A stretch of DNA of 64,000 bases from Anaeramoeba flamelloides (taxonomy: Eukaryota > Metamonada > Anaeramoebidae). The DNA lies in NCBI GenBank assembly GCA_027625915.1, contig JANTQA010000060.1:372001-436000 (forward strand), in the 5' to 3' direction. The translations under genes and the position numbers were made by a program. Below the pieces are notes generated by a model. The model was given only the letters and a program-made list of their open reading frames with translations. It was not told the origin of the DNA and made no database searches. Of the stretch, positions 37,796 through 48,600 are shown piece after piece (positions within the stretch are counted from its first letter, which is position 1; every line of letters begins with the position of its first letter).

Positions 37796-38321
37796 GTATG
37801 TGTTTCATAAAAATTTAAATACCAAAAACACACACCCTTTTGTTTTATTCCCCCTTTGACAAACAGAAAAGAAATTTTTATTTTTATCACCTTTTTCGTT
37901 TTATGGTTGGTCAAAAAACGAACACAAAGAATACAAAATGAGAGAAGTTTTAGTTTTTCAGTTTTGCTCAGAAAACAAAAATCAAGTTGTTTTTTTGGTT
38001 TGAAATTGTTTTGTAATTCTTTTTTTATTCTTTAAACCAAACTTTGTTTGGAGAAATTACCCATCCCTGGCGAATTACAAGTCTTATTCAGAAATTCTTT
38101 TCACCAATCAAAAACCCAAAAAAAAAAAATTTTTTTTTATTTTCAAAACTTAATCGAATTGGTAAGTTCCAAATTATCGATCCCAAGTAAGGTTATTGGG
38201 ATCAAATTGTGGCAAAATGATCAAAACAATCCAAATAATGACTTGTAGCTGCTTTCAAAAAGATTCAGGCAAAAATTTTTAAAAGCTGTGCTTAACTCAA
38301 ATTGTTTGGATCACGCTTTTT

Positions 38322-38875
38322 AGGTTTACAACCCCTGAAATTTGAAAAAAGATTATCTTGTGTCATGTGTAGTGATTAGTTAATTTGCTTCTTAACTGAT
38401 CGATCTTGTAACTTGGTATGGGTTTTAATAGTTGTTCAAAATGGCAATTTTTGACGATTTATTTTATTTTTTCCGAAATCCGAATTGAAGAGTGGAAGAC
38501 TAATATAGTTTCGAAAGTAAGTATTAAAAAAATGTGATTTGTGGACTTTTGATTGAAATTTTTAATTAAATTTGGTTTTATTGGGAGCTTTTAAAAAAAT
38601 GATTTTTTTCATTTAGTTAATTGACAAAAAAGTAAATCAAAATTTTCCATTTTGAACCACTATTAAAACCCATACCAAGCACCTAAAAATCAATTATTCT
38701 TACACTCTTCAATTCGGATTTCGGAAAAAATAAAATAAATCGTCAAAAATTGCCATTTTGAACAACTCTTAAAACCCATACCAAGTTACAAGATCGATCA
38801 GCTAAGAACCAAATTAACAAGTCACTATACACGACACAAGATAATCTTTTTTCAAATTTCAGGGGTTGTAAACCT
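38322..38875. mobile_element. Long-armed foldback element
   Basis: The left arm (about 38322-38520) and the inverted right arm (about 38690-38875) match over roughly 190 nt with few differences. Both start AGGTTTACAACCCC. The arms include TTGTAACTTGGTATGGGTT and TTTTTGACGATTTATTTTA. A third, shorter copy of the GGTATGGGTTTTAATAG block lies in the loop side of the right arm. Such long near-perfect arms imply a recent origin or gene conversion. There is no coding content. Confidence 0.82.
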
Positions 38876-39349
38876 TAAGCATTTTGCGTCTAAACAAGAG
38901 AATCCTGAAATTAAAATGCTGCAATTAGCAGTAAACCACATTAGTTCCATGTCTAAAAGGTCTCTAAAAATCCAATTAGTAAAATAGTACTATTTGTTGA
39001 TCCCCATCGATCTAAAAAAAATTATTGTCTTAATAAAAAGCCCAAGAATTTCATTAAAAAATAGGCATTTTGGGACAAATTTAAACGGTTGAATCATCAA
39101 TATTCAGTCTTTAAAAGTTGCAAAAGTCTATCTTTCTCAAATGTGTCTCCTAAAGTAGATTAGAGGTAAAAAAAACAACAATTTTCGAAAAATATCAGTA
39201 AAGTTGTTTAAAAAAATATCAAAGAAAGTTCTTAAAAATAGTCAACTGAGGTTTGGTGACTATTTTATAGAAACCTGTAAAAACTTTTTTATAACACTTT
39301 TATTTTATACTGACCTCTTCTTGGTTTGTTATTTTTTTAATACAGTGAT

Positions 39350-39870
39350 CAAAAAAAATCGTGTAAATAGCCTAAAACCCGTATTTCAAAATAAAAACTG
39401 TGCTTTTTTTTTTTTATCTTGTTCCAATACAACATTTAATTCAAAACCCAATCGCATGCCTAAGATAAAATCAATTTTAAAGGTAAACTACTTGACATTT
39501 TGAATAAATTTTAAAAGGAACGCAATTTTATTGAATTTTCCGATAATATTCTCAATTTTTTTGAAATTTTTCGTTTGTTTTCATTAAAAAATTTCATGAA
39601 TAATTAACTCTATTTTTTGACAAAAAATTCTGCAATTTGATTGTCTATTTTTCGAATTTCTTTTTTAAATAATCGAACTTTAAGAAACCAATACCATACT
39701 TACTTATCGTTTATTATCCATTTCTTCGATCATTTAATGTATAGGCACTCTCGAAAAAAAAAAACACAGGCTTTTTATTTTGAAATACGAGTTAAACAAA
39801 CCTGCACGTGTTATTTTGACAACAGTAATGTAATTTTAAAAATAAAATCTCATTTTCAAAAAGTGTAAAA
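39350..39870 (+). repeat. Repeat R7, plus-strand copy
   Basis: This is the partner of 36640-37160 in opposite orientation (shared TTTAATTCAAAACCCAATCG and AAGATAAAATCAATTTTAAAGG). The shared reading frame NSKPNRMPKIKSILKVNYLT suggests a relic of a protein-coding repeat. Confidence 0.55.
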
Positions 39871-40928
39871 CCAAAAGTCGTTCAAAGTATCCAAAAACAA
39901 GTTTAGCAACTCAAATAAAGCAATTTTGTGATGAAATTATTCAAATTTTTAGTTTCCACAAAAACTAAAATATTTACAATCTCTCAGTCTCGTACTTTGA
40001 AAATGCGTTTGTTCAGAGTACCTCTATATTTTAAAAATTACTGGAAAATAAAAAACAAAACAAAATGAAAATTTTAAAAGATCTAATTAAAGTGTTTCTT
40101 TTTCGAATATAACTTTAAAAAAGATTCGTCATCTTGGCTTTAAATGATAATTCCAACTTAACAATAGCTTTGAAATAAAAAGAGTCTATTCAACGAAAAA
40201 ATAATTCCTTACTTTTTTTTTTACTCTTTAAAACTTTCTATTTATAAAAGAAAATCCATGAAAATAGCATCGAATTTTGATCCCATTTAAAATTCAAATA
40301 AAAGCAGGGGAAAAATAAAAGAAAGTAACAATAAAAAAAAGGAATATATTAACGCTACTATTTCAAAATTGAAATATTGATAGATTATACTCCAACTTGC
40401 ACCTTTTCACCCTCTAGTTTATAAAACCACTTCATTAATATAATGATAATTTTATTGGGGGTTTCTTTTGATGTTTCACTTCTGAACTTGTTATTATACA
40501 TTTTATAAAAATGTAAATTTCCTTTGATTTTTCCAAATAATATCTTACCAGTCTCACTACCAATGTTAAGTATATCAAATAATAAATCCAAAAAAAAAAA
40601 TCACTTTCAAAAAAATGAAAAAAAAAGTAATTCTGAAAATGAAATCAAACTTTTATTTATCAATTCATTAATGATCAAGAAAGTAAACAAAAACAATTTT
40701 AAAAATTGCACATTTAAGAAAATTCCAATATATGCCAAAACTTTGGAATTGAGATGGTGAAATAAAAAACACCTCGGTTGTTCTGAATATAAATTTTGGT
40801 TTGTTAAGCACTTAAAAGTAAATATATATAAATAGTGTTTTCCAAATTAGTAGAGGACCATTAGCTTAAAAAATTACTCTTAACTCGTCATGATATTTAA
40901 AAATATTTTTAATAAAACCATTTTTGTG

Positions 40929-40929
<1 letters not shown>

Positions 40930-40962
<33 letters not shown>
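40930..40962. repeat. (AT)n microsatellite
   Basis: About 16 uninterrupted TA units. Confidence 0.95.
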
Positions 40963-40966
<4 letters not shown>

Positions 40967-41586
40967 GTGAATTGTAATTAATTTTTTTTTTTTAATCACG
41001 TTTTTAAAAAATATAATTAAAATCATTTAATCTTTAATGATAACTCTTCTAAACAAATTTTTGGATCTATATTCATTAGGTTTTTGTGAATTCTGTAAAA
41101 CTCAATACCAGACCACTTTACTTGTTATTTTAGTTTAGATAATTCATCCATTCTTCTAATCAAAGCAATAATTAAAAAGAAATAAGAATAAAACTTCTCT
41201 ATCATCCATAGAGTTCCAGTTTTGATCTGAAAACCAATAGGCTTTCCAAACAAAAATTGGAACTTGCCATTTACTTTTCTTGGGCTGTCTGTTTATTCAG
41301 GATATCCGTGAATTATATAACACTAATAGTAGATAATTATATTTTAATATCTTTTCCTTCGCAAACGTGATATAAAAAACAATCGTATACATTATTTAGT
41401 AATAAATAATTGAACAAAAAATTTTTATTTCAAAATTCACCAAAAAACATTCATTCGTGTAGGCACAATTTTTTTAAATTTTGGAAATACTTTCTGAAAT
41501 TCAATTTTGTTAAAGTATTTCCTCAAAGAATTGATAATTGCTAAAAAAAAAAAAAACAAAATGTAAAGTTCTTTAAATAAAACACG

Positions 41587-43213
41587 AGTGTAAATATGAA
41601 TGTTGGAAAAAATAGATTTTTTACAATTTTACAGATAAATAAAGAGTTCCATGCATTGATCCAACTATTTTGGTTTCGGTAAATATAATTCCTGATTATC
41701 TTAATAGATTAATAATAATTTTAATCAAAAAATCGTTTGGTAAATATCAATCTTTCAAATTTTAAAAAAAAAACATTTTCCAAACAAAAGTATTGGTATT
41801 TACCAAACGATTTTATATTGAAAACCCCTTTTAGCTGAAAAATCAAAATGGTTGTTTTGTTTACGAGCAATAAAATATCGATAAATAAATGGAACTCTTT
41901 ATTAGAGGATTTGATGATATTTATGCTTAAGTCACGATAAAGTTATCAAAACACAATTTTTTAGAAAATCGCGATATTCAATCAAATCGCGATATATTAG
42001 AAAATCAAGATATTCATAATATTACGATAATATAACAAATAGCGATAATTATTTAAAAATCGTGATAAATGACAAAATATCGGAATTAAAAAGTAATCGC
42101 GAAATAATAGTTAAGGGGTTTTTGGTTAATTCAGCAATATTTTTAGAAAAAAATTTTTTTTGATCAAAAAATAGCTTAGGTGATTAAAAGTTATTCTTTT
42201 AAAGAACAGCAAAAAAGATACTTGATCCAATCAAGTATCAGATCAAAGAGTTTTATTGTATTTTCTTTTGATTTGGTTGACAAACCTATCGATCCTTTAG
42301 ATCAACAACAATTAGAACTAAAGATAAATAAATATTTTTTCAGTTAATCGTGGTGTTGTAAATTGCTATAAAAAAAAGCTTCTAAAACAACCAACCCTTC
42401 ACAAATTCGTTATTTAAGAATGTGTACCTGGGTTAAAATATTGAAAATATTCTATGATAGCTGAAAGGAATTGTATAACTTTTCAAAAGCGTTCACAACA
42501 ACCTAGCCATATTGTCACCAATTATTAAGATTTTTAGACAATTGTTTTCTTCTTCTTCTTCTCAGATCTTTGTATTGATAGAAAACACAACTAGAGCTTA
42601 GAGGTTTTTTACAATCGATCACCAATAAGAAGGAAAATTACTCTTTCTTCTTTTTGGCTATTTAACTTTTGAAGGTAATATCCCCATTTTAAAAAACACA
42701 TCTATTTTATATTCGGGTATATTGCTGAAATGGATTATTATTAGTATGATCATAAAATTTGTTTGAGATTTTATATTTTGTTAAAAAAAAAATGAAAAGA
42801 AAAAATTTTTTTTCAACTACAAATAATCTCATTCTGTTTATAAAAGTTTTCTGTCTTTCAAAACTTGCAAACACTTGAAAAGAATTCACAACGCTTGCAA
42901 ACACTTTCAAACATTTATTAAAGGGGAAAGCATTGTAAAAGTCTCAAAGCTTTGTAAAAGTCAAGAGATTTTTTTTATATTGATTTCAAAAAAATAATTT
43001 TTCGTTTTTTGGTGTATAATTAGTTTATAGCGATAATATGGAATATCTCTGTTTTATGATTTTTCGTAATAAAGTAGGATTAATTGCGATTTTTTTTATA
43101 TATTATTGTGATTTAATTGTTAATCTCGTGATAATATCTGTTATCATCAAAACCTCTATTTTCTCTCTAAAATTGTAAATACTCTATTTCTTACAACATT
43201 CCATATTTACACT
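41587..43213 (+). mobile_element. R1 element, fullest copy (1.6 kb)
   Basis: The inverted ends are AGTGTAAATATG-AATGTTG and, on the opposite strand, AGTGTAAATATGGAATGTTG. They continue through TTTACAATTTTA, a GAG-rich step and TAGAGG-TTTGATGATA for about 75 nt. Inside both ends are clusters of short ATCGCGATA/AATATCGCGAT-like motifs (about 8 near the left, fewer and more decayed near the right). The centre has unique text shared by all copies: ACTTGAT-CAATCAAGTATCAG, GGTTGACAAACCTATCGATC and TTTTCAGTTAATCGT. No transposase frame is present, so it is non-autonomous. A 260-bp element interrupts the left end. Confidence 0.72.
41641..41900. mobile_element. 260-bp MITE nested in R1
   Basis: The perfect 12-nt ends AAAGAGTTCCAT and ATGGAACTCTTT extend to 15 nt through flanking AT-rich bases. 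The empty site GATAAATTAGAGG is seen in the R1 fragment at 18981-19390, so the target duplication is short (AT or TA-like). Internally, AATCGTTTGGTAAATA and TATTTACCAAACGATT form a second inverted pair. Confidence 0.75.
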
Positions 43214-43493
43214 TGTGAATTGAAGAACAATAATAAAAAAGCAGATAAAATAATTCATTAAAGAAAATCAATTTCAAATTTTGGTTCTTAATTAAACAAA
43301 ATTTTAGCTATAAAAATAATCAATATCACTTTTCTTCATTTTTATTTTATTGTTTATTTTTAAATTCCCATCGCTCGTCCACCAATCCATTGATATTTTT
43401 TTTATTAATGTACTAATTTTTTTTTTATTTTTTGAAATTCTGTTATTTTTATCAATTATTTCAAAATTCATTTATGCATATTTATTCAAATAG

Positions 43494-44485
43494 ATCAAGC
43501 ATCATTTTTTAAAGGAATCCAGTCCTTTTCGAAATTTGGAAGAAATAAGAATAAAAATGAAAAAACTGAGAAGAATAAAACCAACAAAAAATGGTGGAAC
43601 ATAAAATCAAAAAAAAAAAAAAAAAAAAAAAAAAAAGATAAAAATAATTCTATTGATTTAAAATCTGTACGGCAATTATTTTTTCACCCTTTTATCATGA
43701 TTGAGGCTTCTAAATTTTCACATCGGCCAGTTTGCAAAGAATTTGCGAAAATTAAAATACCAACTACAAAATCTTTTATCAAAGAAAAATCTAAAAAAAA
43801 AAAACCAGAGTTTTCCATGAATTTTTTAAAAGAAAAACAAAAGGAAAAAAGGCCGAAAATGAAAAAAAAATTGAAAGGCAGTGGCAATTGTAGGATTTGT
43901 CAAGTAAAATATCATGACCTTGATCTGCATATTCAAACAAAAAAGCATCGTGATTTTGCAAAAATGGATGAAAATTTTCAAGATATTGATTTATTGTTAA
44001 AAACTGTTGAAATGTTTTTTAACTCTTCTAATACAGAATCTTCTAATGTTTTAGAAATTAAGAAATCCAATTCTTTTTCAGGTTCTGAATTAAAAGAAAA
44101 AAAAATTGATAAAAGCTCAAAGACTGAAAAAGAAAAAGAAAAAGAAAAAGAAAAAGAAAAAATAACTGTAATAGATACATTCACGAGCAGAGAAAAGGGG
44201 AAAGGGGCTGAAATGAATACAGGGACAAGAACAGATACGAAAACGACAACAACAAAGGAAATAGATACAAACACAGATACCGAAAGGGGTGGAGAAAATG
44301 AAACAGACATGGAAACAGGAGCAAGAACAGAAAAGGGTATAGAAACAGAAAAAGATAACGATATAGATATATGCACAAATACAGACATGGATAAAAAAAC
44401 AAAGGTGGGGATAGAAAATGGAAATGAAAAAAACAAAGAGAAAAACGAAAAGAAAAACGAAAAGAAAGAAAATGAAAAAAACTAG
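43494..44485 (+). CDS. DBF4: DBF4-like regulatory subunit of the Cdc7 kinase (C-terminal exon)
   Basis: The exon opens after acceptor CAAATAG in phase 1 and runs to the stop at 44485. It includes a lysine run from the A-tract at 43608-43636. PFIMIEASKFSHRPVCKEF matches Dbf4 motif M (PY/PFIxVE...xRPxxK), which binds Cdc7. GNCRICQVKYHDLDLHI followed by KKHRDFA is a DBF4-type CCHH zinc finger (motif C), with its Cys pair at about 43889 and 43898 and its His pair about 30 and 48 nt further on. A DIDLLLK helix follows, as in the family. The C-terminal 150 residues are KE- and T/E-rich and disordered. Known role: activating Cdc7 to phosphorylate MCM at replication origins. The N-terminal BRCT-like motif N was not found; the gene's 5' part is unresolved. 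Confidence 0.8.
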
Positions 44486-45671
44486 TTTAATTTTTTTATT
44501 TATTACAACTCAATAGATTAGTTTAGTTAAATCTCAAAAGAATTTATTAAAAAATAATTCTTTGTTTGTTTTTTTCAAATTTTTTATGTATAATTGTGAA
44601 TTTTATAAATTTTAATAGAAAATTTAAATTATATGAAAATACAATTAAAATTACTTTTTAAATAAAGACCAAATTATTATAAACCATTTTTTTATTGGAT
44701 AATATTTATAATACTTATTTCCAAATTGTTTAAATATGAACATTTACCGAAAAAAAATAAATCATTTGAAATTGAACAAACAATGGTTTTAGATGAATTG
44801 TATAAATTCTTTTCTTTCGAGAATTGGTTCATTAGATTATTGATTTTTTTTTTTTTTTTTTTGGGATCTCGAGATTTATTTTGTTTTACAATTTGCAATG
44901 AATTTTCTTTCTTCGTTCAAAATAAAAATGATTTAGGATAGCACAGTGATTGGTAAAGAAATCTTTTCCAATTGCAAGTTTAATAATACAAAAAATTCTA
45001 ATTCAGAAAAGCATTTTTAAGTGGCTTTTCTTTTAAAAGTAACCTCAATTAATAAATCTTCAAGAAATGAAAATAGAAATGTTCTTCGATTACTTAAATA
45101 ACCCAAATTGTAATTTAATAAATAAAAAGGCTGAATAAAATGTGGTTGGGTGTCAAAAAAGAGTAGTTTATCAAGTCTATTGTTGTGTATTTGTTAAAAA
45201 ATTCAAAAAAATGTTACACAATTTTTAGATCGTTTTATATTTTTCCATTATGAACACTTTGCTTTTGCATCTTTTCATTTCAAATTTAAAGTCATATTTT
45301 TTTGATTTTTTATTTGAAAAAATATAATTCTTCTTCTCCGTTAATTGATGAGAAGAAAAAAAAATCAAGAGTAGATTGGAACTTTTAAAATTGAGAAGAT
45401 TTTTTGAATTAATAATAATGTTTTCAGTAAAAATTGTTACCAAAAAAAATAAAAATTGTGAATTAATTCATCCAAAATTTGAAAAAAAAGGATTTACACC
45501 AAAAATTACAAATATACATAATAATACCATTTAGTTGTTCTCTTATTGAACAACTTGCAAACTTATAACAAGTATTTTTTCATTTTTTTTCAAAAAACTC
45601 TTTACTTTTGTATCTTCATTTGTGACGTTTAAATCGTCAAAACAAAATAAGTTGGTTAATTAAATTGTACA
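44486..45671. other. Intergenic DBF4-HDAC gap
   Basis: 1.2 kb separate two same-strand genes. It holds A/T runs and short frames of low coding likeness (44692-44941), with no repeat family recognised. The HDAC promoter should lie in the last few hundred bases, but no motif is distinct. Confidence 0.5.
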
Positions 45672-48600
45672 ATGTCAAACAAAAGAGTTGCTTATTTTTA
45701 TGATTATGATATTGGATCATTTTATTATGCAACAAAGCATGCGATGAAACCAAACCGAATACGTATGGCACATGAGCTAATACTTGGTTACGGGATTTAT
45801 AAAAAAATGGAGATCTACCGACCTCACCGTTCATCAATTTCAGAGATACAACGTTTTCACTCCAAAGAGTATGTGGATTTTCTTTCAAAGGTGAACCCGT
45901 TTAACGAGGAGGAATACGAAGAAGAAAAATATCTTTATAACGTTGGTCAGGATTGTCCAATTTTTGAAAACATGTTTGAATTTTCTCAAATTTCTGCTGG
46001 TGGATCCGTTGCTGGTGCAATAAAACTAAACAACAACCTTGCTGATATCGCAATTAATTGGGCTGGTAAGCATTTGTTTCTCCCCAAACTCTTACCTTTT
46101 TCTTTTTCTTTTTCTTTCTCTTTTTCTTTTTCTTTCTCTTTCCCTTTCCCTTTCCCTTTTTTTTCTTTTTCAGTTTTTTGAAAATTAATTTCCTTTTCTT
46201 TTGTAAAACGAAATAGAAAGCAATTTGAAATCCACTTCAAAAACTTTCCAATTTATTTTCTTTCGATTTTTTTTTTACATACTCTCTTCCAAAACCATTT
46301 TTGAATTTTTTTTTTTTTAGTGTAAAAAGAAACCAAGAAATTTTGAAAACCTACAGACTCCAAAACCAAAAACATTGATTACTTTTTTTAAATGTTTCAG
46401 AGTCCTTCACAAAAGCTAGTTCAAAAAAACAAAAAAAAAAAAAAAAATCCATTTTCTTCTTTGTTCAACCAACTCAAGACAAAATTAACTCTCTTCAAAA
46501 ATTTTTTTAAAAACACAAATAACAACAATAACGATCTCCTTTTATTATTTACAAATCTTTTAATTAATAGGTGGGCTTCATCATGCAAAAAGCAAACAAG
46601 CATCAGGTTTTTGCTATATTAACGATATTGTTCTTGGGATTTTGGAATTATTGAAATTCTTTCCAAGAGTATTGTATATCGATATTGACATCCATCATGG
46701 AGATGGTGTTGAAGAAGCTTTTTACAAAACAGATCGAGTCATGACTTGTAGTTTCCATAAATATGGCGACGGATATTTCCCTGGAACAGGTTTGATTTTT
46801 ATTTTTTTTTTTTTTAATTTCAAAAAATCTCATAAGAATTACTTTTTCGTGGTTTTTACCAAATTTTTCAAATTGAAATTATCACCAACAAATATTTTAA
46901 TAATTTTAATTTATTAAAACAAATTAATTTGATAAAGCTAATTAATTTGATAAATATACTTACAGTTTTGTAGAGACACACTAACCACAATAATCAATCC
47001 TGACTTTTTTATAATTCTGAAAAGAAGCTTCCATTCAAAATACATCCAAGACTAAAACAAAAAATGATTATTATTTTTCAGACTTTTGAAAGCAAAAGAT
47101 GAAGTTTGGAAAAATGAAAGTATTAGGAAGAAAAGTTTTCGGATGAATTATTGTTTTTTTTTTCCGGTAGTCGACGGTTAAAAGTTGGTTATACAATACG
47201 AATTTTTTTGAATGGACTTTAACTTTACCCAAAATATTTTTAGTTAAACTATTTTTTTGTATTTATTTCAACTTCATTCACAAGAAAATTATTTGTTAGT
47301 TGTTTAAAAAAGTGTGACAAAAAAGTTTTCAAAATTTCCTCAAAATAGTTGTTTTTGAAATTTAATAACTGTACAATAGATACACTTGAAAGCTTTTTTG
47401 TCACAGTTTTTAAAATGACTTTATCTATAAGCAGTTATTAAATTTCAAAAACAACTATTTTGAGGAAATTTTGTAAACTTTAAAAGTCACACTTTTTTAA
47501 AACTACTTTATCAGAACTTTACATGTTTTTTTTACATTTCACTCATACAATTTTAGGAAATTTGTTCATAATCCAAACTTCAATTCGCCATTTGAAAAAT
47601 CTGAAAAAATTCTAGAGCTGTTTTAAAAAAGTTCAGACTTTTTCAAAACTTTTTTGAAGTATTCTATTTTAAAAAAGTGAAAACTTTTTCAGAATTAAAA
47701 CTTTAATCAAGTTTTCTATTTTAAAAAAAAGTAAAAACCTTTGTAAGTTTTAAAACTTTTTTAAAGTTTTCTATTTTAATAAAGTGCAGGATCAGCCTTT
47801 AAATGAAGTGTAGAGGTTGGGGTCGGAAGAAAAGCAATTTGTTAAAAAAAAAAGTTTTCACTTTATTAAAACAGAAAACTTGATAAAAGTTTTAATACTG
47901 ACAAAATCATAAAAAAAAAAAAAAATACTACTCACTTTTTTTAAATGGCTGTATCTTATGTATTTTCGATCATTTTTTTTTTACTCATCTATCTTAAAAT
48001 TTTGTAAGTTTTGAAAAACTTGAAGGAAAAATATCTTCATTCCAAAGAAACAAATTTTTATATCAAGTTAATTTCTAAAAAAAAAATTTGTGTAAAATTT
48101 TAAAACCTCATTTTTTTTTCATTTTCATTTCACATTAAAATCCCAACTTTTTGCTGCTGACTGTAGTGAGAACCTTTCAAAAACAAATTGTTCGTGATCT
48201 AAAAAAAAAAAAATTTGAATCTGAAATTTTCTCTAAAATCTTCAACCTGCATGAAATTATTTTTATTTTACATTACAATTTATCACTATCTAATCTACAC
48301 TTCGTTCTCAAATAATAAGTGGGATTGAAATACACAATTTAATTATAGTTTATAGTAACTCAAAAAATTCTCAAATTACAAATTTGTTTTATGAAAGATA
48401 AAAAGGTAAAAAAGTGTTAAATATTAATCAATTTTAATTCATTGTCTAATTTATGTAAATTTTTTTTTTTATTATCAAACACCCAATATATTTCGGATCA
48501 AGTAAAAACATTTTTTTCTTATTCAAAGCAAAGGATTCTTTAATTTAGAAAAAAACTTCAACTTCTTATTAAAGTAACAGAAGGTGTTTCAATCAATAAA

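Larger units (their letters stand above)
38876..43493. other. Repeat-bearing region before the DBF4-like exon
   Basis: This contains R7 copy 2, an (AT)n tract, the full-length R1 element with its nested insert and AT-rich filler. A frame at 40524-40760 (SNSENEIKLLFINSL...) has mildly coding-like text but no family signature or clear splice sites. If the DBF4-like gene starts at 37579, this is intron. Confidence 0.45.

Noticed and set aside
38048-38248. Frame EKLPIPGELQVLF... as a Dbf4 motif-N or other exon
   Set aside because: No convincing acceptor in the required phase and only faint resemblance; mentioned as a weak possibility only.
43978-44436. 152-codon antisense frame over the DBF4-like tail
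   Set aside because: It is a complement of a low-complexity K/E/T-rich coding region; the plus frame has the zinc finger.
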